Positions 1 through 8,749 of a stretch of DNA of 64,000 bases are shown here, piece by piece. Source of the stretch: an uncultured Campylobacter sp. (GTDB lineage Bacteria > Campylobacterota > Campylobacteria > Campylobacterales > Campylobacteraceae). A program made the position numbers and the translations under genes. Under the pieces are notes generated by a model. The model saw nothing but the letters and a program-made list of their open reading frames with translations. It made no database searches and was not told where the DNA came from. Where the stretch lies: assembly GCF_937981295.1 (NCBI RefSeq), contig NZ_CALJPC010000079.1, positions 1 to 64,000 on the forward strand. The letters are read 5' to 3'. Position 1 is the stretch's first letter, and the number at the start of each line of letters is the position of its first letter.

Positions 1-180
1 GTCGCCATTTAGATCATATGCCTTTAAAGCCTCATATCCATTGGTCGCCTTTTATTCGTAAGTAGTATTTGAGATGGTATGATTACCGAATAGCTCATTT
101 CCATTGTCTATTTTACCGGACGCTATCCCCCTATCCCTCAAACAGATCAAAATTTTATCTGCAAACTGCCCAAATTTTAA
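1..180 (-). pseudogene. Remnant of an RTX/calcium-binding-type protein (runs off the window edge)
   Basis: Translating the minus strand gives SGKIDNGNELFGN, then an in-frame TAA at 54-52, then KATNGYEALKAYDLNGD reaching the window edge in the same frame. This DxxxxGKIDNGxELFG ... ANGxEALxxxDxNxDG pattern is typical of the calcium-binding segment of large RTX-like secreted proteins. Upstream of it (positions above 180) the frame meets TGA and TAA stops at once, and no start or amino-terminal part is present. The piece is therefore interrupted by a nonsense codon and has lost its front. The family assignment rests on motif recall over about 55 codons; the rest lies outside the window. Confidence 0.5.
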
Positions 181-636
181 AACTCAGCTTTTTGCAATGG
201 GCGATTTAGAATTTTAGAAAGAGCGGTGCGGAAGCGAGGATAAAATTCATCCGCTTTGCGTAAATTTTACGTCGTAGTATTCGAGCAGAAGCGGAAAGCA
301 AAAGTAAAATTTAACGGATAGCGCCACATTTTTATGTGTACTTAAACAATACGATTAACGCTAATACTTTTTCCTAGATACTAGATATTAAAGTTGTCCG
401 CATTAAATTCGCCATCATTTTCGCGTAGTCTTATTTTACGCAAACATGCGATGAAATTTCAAAATTTCAAATTTTACGCCGCAAATTCCTAGCTATTGCC
501 GCGCACTTGTATTGTTATATATGATTTAAATAGTGGCAAATTTAGTCTCGAGCGATTCTAATATCTCGATCGAAGCACTGTATTAAATTTAAAATTTATC
601 TCAAAAAAGAACCTGTCTTAAGGACTCGATAACCGA
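181..636. other. Gene-free stretch downstream of the polysaccharide cluster
   Basis: No credible coding frame is seen here on either strand. The sequence is AT-rich and carries many AAATTTTA / AAATTTCAAAATTT words. On the minus strand, just after the last gene of the cluster, a short imperfect GTCCTTAAGAC palindrome is followed within a few bases by TTCTTTTTT (around 603-625). It could act as a weak transcription end, but the stem is too short to call a terminator with confidence. Confidence 0.5.
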
Positions 637-1947
637 TCAACTTACTCCTTCGCGCGCCAAAACGACTTTGAAGGTTTTTAAGATAATAACGATGTCGTTC
701 CAGATTGACCAGTTTTTCATATACCACGTATCCATGCCCGCCCTGGTCGCAAAATCCACGTCGCTGCGCCCGCTCACCTGCCAAAGCCCCGTAATACCGG
801 GCTTGACGGCGAGTATGAGATCTGCGTATTCGCCCATATCCTTGCGCTCGTATTGCGCGCACGGGCGAGGACCTACGATGCTCATTTCGCCCTTTAGGAC
901 GTTGATCAGCTGCGGAAGCTCATCGAGCGAACTTCTGCGCAAAAAATCGCCCAGCTTCGTGATCCGCGGATCGTGCTCGTATTTGTGATATTTTTCAAAA
1001 TACTCCACCTCTTGCGGATTTTGCTTTAGATACTGAGCTAAAATTTCGTCCCCGTTTTCTTTCATCGAGCGAAATTTCAGGCATCCAAACGGCTTACCGC
1101 CGAATCCCATTCTTTGATGCGAAAAAAATATGCGCCCGTCCGGTTCTTTTAGCTTCATCATCAGCGCGATTACGCCGAAAATCGGTACCAGCAAAGGAAG
1201 CGCTAAGAAAATTAGCGCCAAATCAAGCCCGCGTTTAAGCGCTAAATTTAGAGGACTTTTCAGAGAATTTCGTATCGCAAAGAGGCTGGTGCGTGATGCA
1301 AAAACGCTGTAAATATAGGTCTGCGTGAAGTCGTATGAACGCAGCACGGGGGTGAATAAAATTTCTTTATTTTCCCTGATGTTGCTCTCGATGAGCTCGT
1401 TTAAGGCGCTTGCTTCGAGCCTGCTTCCACCGATAAATAGTACGTCGTAATCCCTGCCTAGCGCTCTTACATACCCAAGATATGCGCTTCCTAAAACAGC
1501 GCTTTCAAACTCCTCGCCCTCGCCTAAAATTTTCGCCCTCTTTCGCCATAATCCAAATTTAAAAAGCTTCCTTTTCGTTATGAGCTTAAAAATCGGCAAA
1601 ACCACCGCCATAAAGGCAAAGCTCAAAATAAAGCTGGCGCGCGAAAATTCATAATTGACTTTGATTAAAGCAAGCAGCGCGAGACTTAGCAAAAGCCCCA
1701 AGAAGCAGCTTTTTACTAAAATTCTACTCTCGTGCCAAAAATCATACCGCCTCGAATATATCCCCTGATAGAAAAACAAAAATATCATTATGACGTAGGA
1801 CGGCGCAAAGCCCTGATACCTGCCGATGTCCAGCAGTACGCTATCGCCGTAAAGCAGATTTTTAAGCACCACAGCAAGCCCGAAGCAAAGCCAGATGCCG
1901 AAAATATCGACCGCCAAGATTATCAAAACGCAGAGTTGCTTTTTCAT
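637..1947 (-). CDS. Undecaprenyl-phosphate sugar-phosphate transferase (WbaP/WcaJ-type initiating enzyme)
   Basis: Polyprenyl-phosphate hexose-1-phosphate transferase that probably starts the repeat unit by moving a sugar phosphate from a nucleotide sugar to undecaprenyl phosphate at the inner membrane. The amino half has several hydrophobic helices and a degenerate central domain. The carboxy half is the bacterial sugar transferase domain, with KFRSM, SLDELPQL, GPRP and PGITGLWQVSGRS. The start is set at ATG 1947 (MKKQL) because an AGGAG sits seven bases upstream, inside the end of manC; an ATG 21 bases earlier lacks this. It is the last gene of the minus-strand cluster. The sugar it uses (galactose, glucose or mannose type) cannot be read from the sequence. 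Confidence 0.88.
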   Translation of the reverse strand: MKKQLCVLIILAVDIFGIWLCFGLAVVLKNLLYGDSVLLDIGRYQGFAPSYVIMIFLFFYQGIYSRRYDFWHESRILVKSCFLGLLLSLALLALIKVNYEFSRASFILSFAFMAVVLPIFKLITKRKLFKFGLWRKRAKILGEGEEFESAVLGSAYLGYVRALGRDYDVLFIGGSRLEASALNELIESNIRENKEILFTPVLRSYDFTQTYIYSVFASRTSLFAIRNSLKSPLNLALKRGLDLALIFLALPLLVPIFGVIALMMKLKEPDGRIFFSHQRMGFGGKPFGCLKFRSMKENGDEILAQYLKQNPQEVEYFEKYHKYEHDPRITKLGDFLRRSSLDELPQLINVLKGEMSIVGPRPCAQYERKDMGEYADLILAVKPGITGLWQVSGRSDVDFATRAGMDTWYMKNWSIWNDIVIILKTFKVVLAREGVS

Positions 1948-1948
1948 C

Positions 1949-3313
1949 CTAGCTCCTATTAAAATCATCTTGCAGGCGCACGATATCGTCCTCGCCGGTG
2001 TAGCTGCCGACTTGAGCTTCGATTAGCACGACGGGAATTTTGCCCTCGTTTGCGAGGCGGTGGACCTCACCCATTCTAATGAATGTCGATTCATTCTCGC
2101 GCAGCAAGAAATTCCGCTCGCCCACGGTCACGGTCGCAGTGCCGCTAACGACGATCCAGTGCTCGTTGCGATGATAGTGCTTCTGCAGAGATAGTCGCTT
2201 GCCGGGCTTTACGACGATGCGCTTGATCTTGTAGCCGCGCTCATCTTCGAGCACCGTGTAGCTACCCCACGGGCGGTGCGTCGTTACATGCACGCGCGCC
2301 AGATCGCTATCTCCGAGCCGCCCTACCACCTGCTTTACCTTTTGGGTAGAGCCTTTTTTGCATATGAGCAGGGCGTCTTTGGTATCGACGATAGCGAGAT
2401 CCTCGACGTCTATGGCGGCTATCGTGCGGCCCGAGCCGATGATGAGATTGTTTTTGGAATTTAGAGCGATATTTTGCTCGCTTGCAGTGTTGCCGTTCGC
2501 GTCTTTAGGCAGTTCGGCGTCTAAACTATCGAAGCTTCCCAGATCGCTCCAGCCGATATCTGCGGGCACGACTTTAGCAAGGCTCGTATGCTCCATAACC
2601 GCGTAGTCGATGCTATCTGCAGGGATCTCTTGCATATCGCCTAGTTTAATTCTAATCGGATTTCCCGCGTTAGAATTTTCGTGCGTGCGAACGCAGGCTT
2701 CGTAAATTTCGGGGCTGTACGCCTTTAACTCGCTTAAAAATACGCCAGCTTTAAACATAAACATGCCGCTGTTCCAGTAAAAATTCCCCGCCGCTATGTA
2801 GCTTTGCGCCGCCACAAGCTCAGGCTTTTCGTGAAATTTTAACACGTCCTCGCCGCTTGCTTCGATATAGCCGTAGCCCGTATTTGCCTCCGTGGGCTTG
2901 ATACCAAACGTCACCAAAAACCCCTGTTTTGCAAGCTCGCGCGCGCGCAAGACGCTGTTTTTATACGCCGTCTCATTTCTAATTAGATGATCGCTCGGCG
3001 TTACGAAAACGATCTCCTCGACCTTTAAGCTCAAACACGCAAGCGCGATCGCAGGAGCCGTGTTTCTGCCGACGGGCTCGAGAAGAAATTTTACGCCGCG
3101 CGCGCCCAAGGCCTCAAGCTGATCGAGCGCCAAAAAATACTGCTGCTCGTTCGAGACGACGAGCGTGCTCTCGCATAGCGGAGAGTTTCGCTCGTAGCTC
3201 ATCATAAAAAGCGAGCGGTCGTCAAAGAGGCGCACGAACTGCTTGGGCATAAGCGTGCGGCTGATGGGCCACAGCCTCGTGCCGCTGCCGCCGCTTAGGA
3301 TTATATTAGTCAT
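1949..3313 (-). CDS. manC: Bifunctional mannose-1-phosphate guanylyltransferase / mannose-6-phosphate isomerase
   Basis: Makes GDP-mannose from mannose-1-phosphate and GTP; the carboxy-terminal cupin of this family isomerises fructose-6-phosphate and mannose-6-phosphate. The nucleotidyltransferase signature LSGGSGTRLWPISR is at residues 6-19, followed by LMPKQF. The type II PMI cupin at the end has RPWGSY, KPGKRLSLQKHYHRNEHW and a metal-binding His/Glu set. At 454 residues it is slightly shorter than the usual 470 or so but complete. The start overlaps the stop of the upstream glycosyltransferase by 8 bases (ATGACTAA). No GDP-mannose dehydratase is present, so mannose itself is the likely product used by the neighbouring transferases. 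Confidence 0.93.
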   Translation of the reverse strand: MTNIILSGGSGTRLWPISRTLMPKQFVRLFDDRSLFMMSYERNSPLCESTLVVSNEQQYFLALDQLEALGARGVKFLLEPVGRNTAPAIALACLSLKVEEIVFVTPSDHLIRNETAYKNSVLRARELAKQGFLVTFGIKPTEANTGYGYIEASGEDVLKFHEKPELVAAQSYIAAGNFYWNSGMFMFKAGVFLSELKAYSPEIYEACVRTHENSNAGNPIRIKLGDMQEIPADSIDYAVMEHTSLAKVVPADIGWSDLGSFDSLDAELPKDANGNTASEQNIALNSKNNLIIGSGRTIAAIDVEDLAIVDTKDALLICKKGSTQKVKQVVGRLGDSDLARVHVTTHRPWGSYTVLEDERGYKIKRIVVKPGKRLSLQKHYHRNEHWIVVSGTATVTVGERNFLLRENESTFIRMGEVHRLANEGKIPVVLIEAQVGSYTGEDDIVRLQDDFNRS

Positions 3314-4430
3314 TTAGGCCATCCTTAAATTCATCATATTTTTTCTCGACGTAGCTTTTGATCTCAGCCTCAAAGCGCGCGCGCGAAAATTTTAAAGAAT
3401 TTTCTCTGATTTTTACAGGCTCAAATTTATCATAATTTTGCTCAAATTTAGCTACGGCGGCGAGCAGTCCCCTTGCATTTTGCTCCATAAAATACAGTCC
3501 GCTCTCGCCATCGCGCACCGTCTCGCGGGCGCCGCCACGCCCGAAGCAGATCACCGGCGTACCGCATGCCTGCGCCTCCACCGGCGTAATGCCGAAGTCC
3601 TCCTCAGCGGCAAAAACAAACGCCTTTGCCCGCCCCATTAGATCCGTCATCGTTTCATCGCTAGCAAAGCCCAGAAGCTCAACATTTTTACCCGCTTTTG
3701 ACTTGATTTTTGCCATATCGGGCCCGTCGCCGATGACTAACAGTTTTTTATCCGTCTGCGAAAACGCCTCTACGATGAGATCGATCTTTTTATACGGGAC
3801 CATGCGCGAGGCGGTGAGGTAAAATTCCTCTTTGGTTTCACGCAGCGTAAATTTATCCACGTCCACGGGCGGATAGATGACGTCGCTGGGCTTGCCGTAT
3901 GTTTTTTTGATACGGCGCGCGATGTAGCGGCTGTTTGCGACGTAGTGATCCACGCGGTTTGCGGTGCTCGCGTCCCAAAGCCTAATTTTATGTAAAAAAT
4001 ACTTTGCCAGCACGCCCTTTAGACCGCGATCCAGCCCGCTTTCGCGCAAGTACTGATGATACAGATCCCATGCGTAGCGGATCGGCGTGTGCACATATGC
4101 GATGTGAAGCTGATTTGAGTGCGTCAGCACCCCCTTTGCGACAGCATGTGAGCTAGATAGCACGACGTCATAGCCACTTAGATCAAACTGCTCGATCGCG
4201 AGCGGAAATAGTGGCAAGTAGTTGCGGTATTTGTCCTTTGCAAAGGGCAGCTTCTGGATAAAGCTCGTGTGAGCGTGCTTGCCTTTTAAAATTTTATCTC
4301 GATCGGCACCCTTTAAAAAGTCGATGAGGCTGTAAATTTCAAAATCATCCCAGATATTAGTAAAACTCTCAACGCATTTTTCTGCACCCGCATAGGTGCT
4401 AAACCAGTCGTGGATAAGGGCTTTTTTCAT
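3306..4430 (-). CDS. GT4-family glycosyltransferase, probable mannosyltransferase
   Basis: GT-B fold retaining glycosyltransferase acting on the cytoplasmic face during repeat-unit assembly. It begins KKALIHDWFSTYAGAEKCVE, a start typical of WbaZ/WbdB-like mannosyltransferases. The donor-binding EX7E motif appears as EEDFGITPVE near residue 287, followed by ACGTPVICFGRGG. The adjacent manC makes GDP-mannose as donor plausible, but acceptor and linkage are unknown. The start overlaps the upstream gene by 4 bases and the end overlaps manC by 8, so translation is probably coupled. Confidence 0.85.
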   Translation of the reverse strand: MKKALIHDWFSTYAGAEKCVESFTNIWDDFEIYSLIDFLKGADRDKILKGKHAHTSFIQKLPFAKDKYRNYLPLFPLAIEQFDLSGYDVVLSSSHAVAKGVLTHSNQLHIAYVHTPIRYAWDLYHQYLRESGLDRGLKGVLAKYFLHKIRLWDASTANRVDHYVANSRYIARRIKKTYGKPSDVIYPPVDVDKFTLRETKEEFYLTASRMVPYKKIDLIVEAFSQTDKKLLVIGDGPDMAKIKSKAGKNVELLGFASDETMTDLMGRAKAFVFAAEEDFGITPVEAQACGTPVICFGRGGARETVRDGESGLYFMEQNARGLLAAVAKFEQNYDKFEPVKIRENSLKFSRARFEAEIKSYVEKKYDEFKDGLND

Positions 4431-5530
4431 TGCGACTCCCTAGTTGATCTATTTTCAAATATCTGCTCGTAAATCTTTTCCACTTTACGAATCATAACGC
4501 CGATATCAAATTTATCTTTAAAATTTAGCAACGCTTCGGCTTGCATTTTACCGTATATTTTCTCATCGTTTAATAAAATTTCTATATCTCGGCACGCCTG
4601 CTGTGCGTCCTCAAACAAAAATCCGCTTTTGCCGTTTTCTACGACTTCGTTATTTCCCACGACGTTTGTCGCCACTATCGGGATACCGAGCGACTGCGCC
4701 TCTATGAGCGCATAAGGTAGCCCCTCCCACCTGGAAGTAGACAGATAGACATCCGTAGCGGATAGATACGCGGGCACTTCGTCGGTAAAGCCCGTAAAGA
4801 TTATATTTGCGCCGTCTTTTTGCGCCATAGATTCAAATTTTGCCCTATCGTTGCCGTCCCCGAGCCACAAAAAAACGATGTTTGAATTATCTTTAAAATT
4901 TTTGGCTATCTCGTACGCCAAACTCATATTTTTTTGATATTCAAATCTTGAAATAATGGTAACTACCTTTTTGCCTGACAGATCAAATTTTATCTTGGCA
5001 TTATCGTCTTTTAAAAGAGCTTTTATGCCGTTATATACGACCTCGCTCTTGCTTTTTTTAAATAATTTAAGCTTTAAACAAACGCTATTTTCGCTATTTG
5101 AGACATTTATAAATTTATCGGTAAATAGTGCTAAAAATCGCTCTAAAAAAATATATGCATTTCTTTTCAAAAAACCGTATTCTCCGATATGAACGCCGTG
5201 TAAAGTGTGGACTATTTTTAGCCTTGGATTTAAAATTTTAAGTATCCGCGAATAGATGCCAGCACCCTTACCGTGAGAATGAATTATTTTTACATCTTTA
5301 TCTTTTATGAATTTATTCAGTCCAAGGAGCTTTTTTACGCTAAATTTCCTATGCGGCAGAGCAAATATATCTTTAACCTTTTTTGACTCGTTCCACAGAT
5401 CATAATAAGGCCTATCTTGCGGACAAGCAAGGTATATCTCTATCTCGCTGGATAAATTATTTATAAGCAGATCGACGTGTTTTGGCCCTCCTCCGTGATC
5501 AGCTCTAAGCGTAATAAATAAAATTTTCAT
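4427..5530 (-). CDS. GT4-family glycosyltransferase
   Basis: GT-B glycosyltransferase of 367 residues. The amino domain opens MKILFITLRADHGGGPKHV, with the glycine-rich acceptor loop. The carboxy domain shows SRFEYQKNM and WEGLPYALIEAQSLGIPIVAT, the usual nucleotide-sugar-binding EX7E region of family 4. A HSHGKGAG segment around residue 85 matches the conserved His region of this family. It overlaps both neighbours by 4 bases. Donor and acceptor are not deducible; it should add one sugar of the repeat unit. Confidence 0.83.
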   Translation of the reverse strand: MKILFITLRADHGGGPKHVDLLINNLSSEIEIYLACPQDRPYYDLWNESKKVKDIFALPHRKFSVKKLLGLNKFIKDKDVKIIHSHGKGAGIYSRILKILNPRLKIVHTLHGVHIGEYGFLKRNAYIFLERFLALFTDKFINVSNSENSVCLKLKLFKKSKSEVVYNGIKALLKDDNAKIKFDLSGKKVVTIISRFEYQKNMSLAYEIAKNFKDNSNIVFLWLGDGNDRAKFESMAQKDGANIIFTGFTDEVPAYLSATDVYLSTSRWEGLPYALIEAQSLGIPIVATNVVGNNEVVENGKSGFLFEDAQQACRDIEILLNDEKIYGKMQAEALLNFKDKFDIGVMIRKVEKIYEQIFENRSTRESQ

Positions 5531-6675
5531 TTTTCTTTCTTCGGTGGCAAACTGGCAAGCAACTCCTTAAGTCTGCCTAGCCACGTCATTTTTTCCAGAT
5601 CAAGAGCTCGTCTCTCTTCTTTGTTTGAAATACAGCTTAAAAACTCCTCTTTATCTCCCGCAAAATGTACATAATTAGCCATATCCTTAATCTGCTCCCA
5701 CTCTACGCTAACAACTTTTAATCCGCAAGCTAGATACTCATACATCTTTAGCGGATTTATACTATTTACTAAATCAGGATAATCCTTAACATTAAAAGGA
5801 ATTATACCCACCTGCGAATTATATAAAAACGCAGGAATTTTATTATACGATATAGCTCCCAAAATATGCACGTTTTTTAGCTTCCTAAGCAAGGATAGAT
5901 CTTTTTGCTCCGGACCTATTATAATAAAACTATAATTTGGCAAATTTTTAGCGCAATAATACACTAAATCCACATCAAACCAATCGTGTATTGCCCCTAC
6001 GTAAATTACCCTAGGCTCAGAGATATCTTCAAGCTCCTGCGGCAAAGACCTATCGGCGGTCCTAAAAAAATCCAAATCGATACCATTCGGCAGATAGTGC
6101 ATTTTAGATTTATCTTTTATTTGATCGTATTTTTCTTTTAAATTTTTCGCCGTATAAATGACTGCATTTACCTTATTCGCGATCTTTATCTCGGCGTCAA
6201 ACTGTGTGTCCGAAACCGCGCCGAAGCCTTTTGAGTAATCAGCTATCCTTAAAATCGATTTTTTATAAGTTATGGTATCTAGCAAAAAACCAAACAATGG
6301 GCTATCGAACCACAATATATCAACTTCGCCAAAACCCCGCTTCTTTATAAAATTTAATAAATTTGGATACGTAAAATTTTGCCAATTATTTAAAACAAAA
6401 TTTGACGATAAAAATGGTCTATTTTGAGGTGTAAAAAGAGAATGTGGAACATAATAAAAAATGCCCCCCGCACTTTCGCCTCCTTTGTTATAAATCCTTT
6501 CCCGCTCTTTTAATTCGCTACTATTTGCAAAAATTTTATGTATCGGCGAGATAGGATTTGAGATAAAAAGAACCTCATATCCTAGCTTTTTAAACGCTCT
6601 AGCATAATGATGACTGCCGACCTGAAACGGCGAAGTATAGTAATTCGCAACAGCCATTAAAACTTTTTTAGACAT
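5527..6675 (-). CDS. Glycosyltransferase, GT-B fold (family 1/4-like)
   Basis: A 382-residue protein starting MSKKVLMAVANYYTSPFQVG, with a GSHHYARAFKKLGY segment like the amino-terminal donor/acceptor cleft of GT4-type enzymes. The second domain has RVIYVGAIHDWFDVDLVYY and, near the end, NPLKMYEYLACGLKVVS, the region that normally contacts the nucleotide. The final EX7E is degenerate (KMYEYLACG), as in TuaH-like members. Its start overlaps the heparinase-like gene by 8 bases. It acts in the same assembly line as its neighbours; the exact sugar is unknown. Confidence 0.75.
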   Translation of the reverse strand: MSKKVLMAVANYYTSPFQVGSHHYARAFKKLGYEVLFISNPISPIHKIFANSSELKERERIYNKGGESAGGIFYYVPHSLFTPQNRPFLSSNFVLNNWQNFTYPNLLNFIKKRGFGEVDILWFDSPLFGFLLDTITYKKSILRIADYSKGFGAVSDTQFDAEIKIANKVNAVIYTAKNLKEKYDQIKDKSKMHYLPNGIDLDFFRTADRSLPQELEDISEPRVIYVGAIHDWFDVDLVYYCAKNLPNYSFIIIGPEQKDLSLLRKLKNVHILGAISYNKIPAFLYNSQVGIIPFNVKDYPDLVNSINPLKMYEYLACGLKVVSVEWEQIKDMANYVHFAGDKEEFLSCISNKEERRALDLEKMTWLGRLKELLASLPPKKEK

Positions 6676-8749
6676 TTTTCATCAACCTTCCATACCCATT
6701 TGAATAAAACTCAAATTTACTATAATAAAATTCCCTGTTTGCCATATCAATAACCTCCAGCCCGCCCTCTTTTATCTCAAATTTTCTAATAATTTTTACG
6801 CCCTTGTATTCTGCGGCTAGGCTTATAAAATTTTCTCCGAAATCCGCCACTTCGCATCTACACTCCGCAAACATTCCAAATAGTCCTATCGCCCCCTCAC
6901 CCCAACTATTTTGTTCCAAATCGCCTATAATCGGCACGTTGTGTGCCTTGACACTTCTAAATTCATTCCTCCTGCCGGGGATCGGAGTATAAAGATAGGT
7001 ACCGGGATCCCTCGCTATGTCACGACCATCTATCCACAACTCGTAGCTCAGTTTGTCGTTGTGCGTATGCCCGCCGTGACCCCTTTGCCCGAGCGGCGTA
7101 GCGCAGACGGCGAGGTAAAATTTATCTGATTTAAAGATAAAAATCCTGCTGTCTGGATAAAATATATTTTTGATCTCTTGCGAATATGGAATTTTAAATT
7201 CCATACTTTTTCGGTGCGGCAGTTCACCGAATTTCACGCCCGAGGCGACCTGTCTTTTGTATGTTTTATCGCCCACTTGCAGCGTGCGCCCCGCAAGAGC
7301 TCTCGCAAAACTCCTCTCAAAGCGCATATCATTTTTAAATATCTCATCATCGAAAATTCCGCCCATACAGCTAATTAGCGTGGAGTGGTTTAAGATATTT
7401 TCGTCCCAAAAGGGCTCGTCGCTGCCCTCAAAGCCGCTTAAATTTAGATATTTTCGCGCGGCTCGTTCGTTGCTCAAAAACTCGCCGTTTGGGCTAAATT
7501 TGAAAAATCTACCGCTGTCGTTATCGCCGAATTGCGGCACTTCACCGTTTGGCTTTGTAATGTCTGCGGTAAATCTGCCGATTTTATACAGCCTGTCCAC
7601 AAACCACTGCGGCAGCGCGATTTTACCGTCCAAAATTTTAAATTCCTGCTCCTCTAGAGGCAAGAGTTCTGGTTTTTTACGCCAAAGCTTTGCGTCGTAA
7701 TTTTTTAGCGACGAAATTTTCTCGCTTTTTAGACCCAGTATCAGAGCCGTAGCATACGCCATTAGCTCGCCGCTTAGGCGGTGATAGCTCGTAGAACTCT
7801 CGAAATTTCCGCCGTCTTCGTAAAATTCCTTTTTCATTTCGCTAATTACTTCTTGCACGGCAAACGCCAGCCACGCGTCTGTCTCGCCGCCGTCCAAATA
7901 CGCGCACGCAAACAGCAGGCCCACGATGTCGCTTAGATAGTGATTTGATGTAAGATGCGGCGAATATTCCAGATTATTTACGATATGGAGAGCGTGCTCA
8001 TAGATGCTATTTGAAAAGGTCTGCCTGAAATTTTGATCCAAAATTCCGCCCTCATCCATCTGGCAAAACATATCGTAAGCAGCCAGCATATTGGCAACTC
8101 TAATTCCCACATCCATCGTACAGGTCCAGTTTACGCCCATTCGAGGCGGATTGTTGCGGATAAAATCTAAAATTTGGTTTTTAAATTCCTTTAAATTTTG
8201 CTCCTTTAAACTCGGATCCGCCATCGCAAAAATAGCAAGCTGCGGCAGATGCTGCAACCTCGCAAGCTCCCACGGCACCTTTATATCGCTGCCGGGCTTA
8301 TGGGCTATGCGTTGATCTTTGTACCATTTTTTTTCGCTCCACCGAAAGCCGCTTTTGAAATCCTTCTGCCAATCGATCGGCTCGTAGCCCTCTGGCACAT
8401 TCGCGGGCGCTGTGACATTCATATCGTATTTGTAGCCCTCAAGCCCGAGCGCCGCGCTATCATAGCTATTTTTTACCCAGCCGCTACCGAGCAGATCAAA
8501 TTTATGCTCAATGTACATTTTAGATAGATATTTTGCGGCATCCGGATCGATATTTGATACATCTAAATTTTTTATATTTATATAGCTAGTTTTTATGGTC
8601 GGAACGTTAAAATTTATGTGAGTATTTTTATTTATAAAATCAATGCGACGTTTGATAAAGTTATTTAAAAAAACAGTTATTTTATTAAATAGCTTTATCA
8701 AAACTATGCGAAATGGAGTAGAATATAGTCGCTTTAGATAATATAACAT
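6668..8749 (-). CDS. Heparinase II/III-like (alginate-lyase-type) protein
   Basis: A 693-residue protein with an alpha-toroid amino part (roughly residues 100-400, with QHLPQLAIFA, NWTCTMDVGIRVANM, LTSNHYLSD and FESSTSYHRLSGE) and a beta-sandwich carboxy part with GQRGHGGHTHNDKLSYELWIDG and RDPGTYLYTP, the hallmark of heparinase II/III proteins. Family members cleave uronic-acid polysaccharides by beta-elimination, yet many sit in biosynthetic clusters. No clear signal peptide is visible: the amino end is basic with short hydrophobic stretches. It follows wzx directly (TAATG overlap). It could trim, edit or epimerise a uronate-containing glycan; ManNAcA made by WecC is one possible target. 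Family call firm, role inferred. Confidence 0.82.
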   Translation of the reverse strand: MLYYLKRLYSTPFRIVLIKLFNKITVFLNNFIKRRIDFINKNTHINFNVPTIKTSYINIKNLDVSNIDPDAAKYLSKMYIEHKFDLLGSGWVKNSYDSAALGLEGYKYDMNVTAPANVPEGYEPIDWQKDFKSGFRWSEKKWYKDQRIAHKPGSDIKVPWELARLQHLPQLAIFAMADPSLKEQNLKEFKNQILDFIRNNPPRMGVNWTCTMDVGIRVANMLAAYDMFCQMDEGGILDQNFRQTFSNSIYEHALHIVNNLEYSPHLTSNHYLSDIVGLLFACAYLDGGETDAWLAFAVQEVISEMKKEFYEDGGNFESSTSYHRLSGELMAYATALILGLKSEKISSLKNYDAKLWRKKPELLPLEEQEFKILDGKIALPQWFVDRLYKIGRFTADITKPNGEVPQFGDNDSGRFFKFSPNGEFLSNERAARKYLNLSGFEGSDEPFWDENILNHSTLISCMGGIFDDEIFKNDMRFERSFARALAGRTLQVGDKTYKRQVASGVKFGELPHRKSMEFKIPYSQEIKNIFYPDSRIFIFKSDKFYLAVCATPLGQRGHGGHTHNDKLSYELWIDGRDIARDPGTYLYTPIPGRRNEFRSVKAHNVPIIGDLEQNSWGEGAIGLFGMFAECRCEVADFGENFISLAAEYKGVKIIRKFEIKEGGLEVIDMANREFYYSKFEFYSNGYGRLMKNV

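Noticed and set aside
596..862. An 88-codon minus-strand frame overlapping the end of the initiating transferase
   Set aside because: It is an out-of-frame shadow of the conserved sugar-transferase domain.
7170..7700. A 176-codon plus-strand frame inside the heparinase-like gene
   Set aside because: Antisense to a conserved protein; Ser/Leu/Pro-rich composition typical of a shadow frame.
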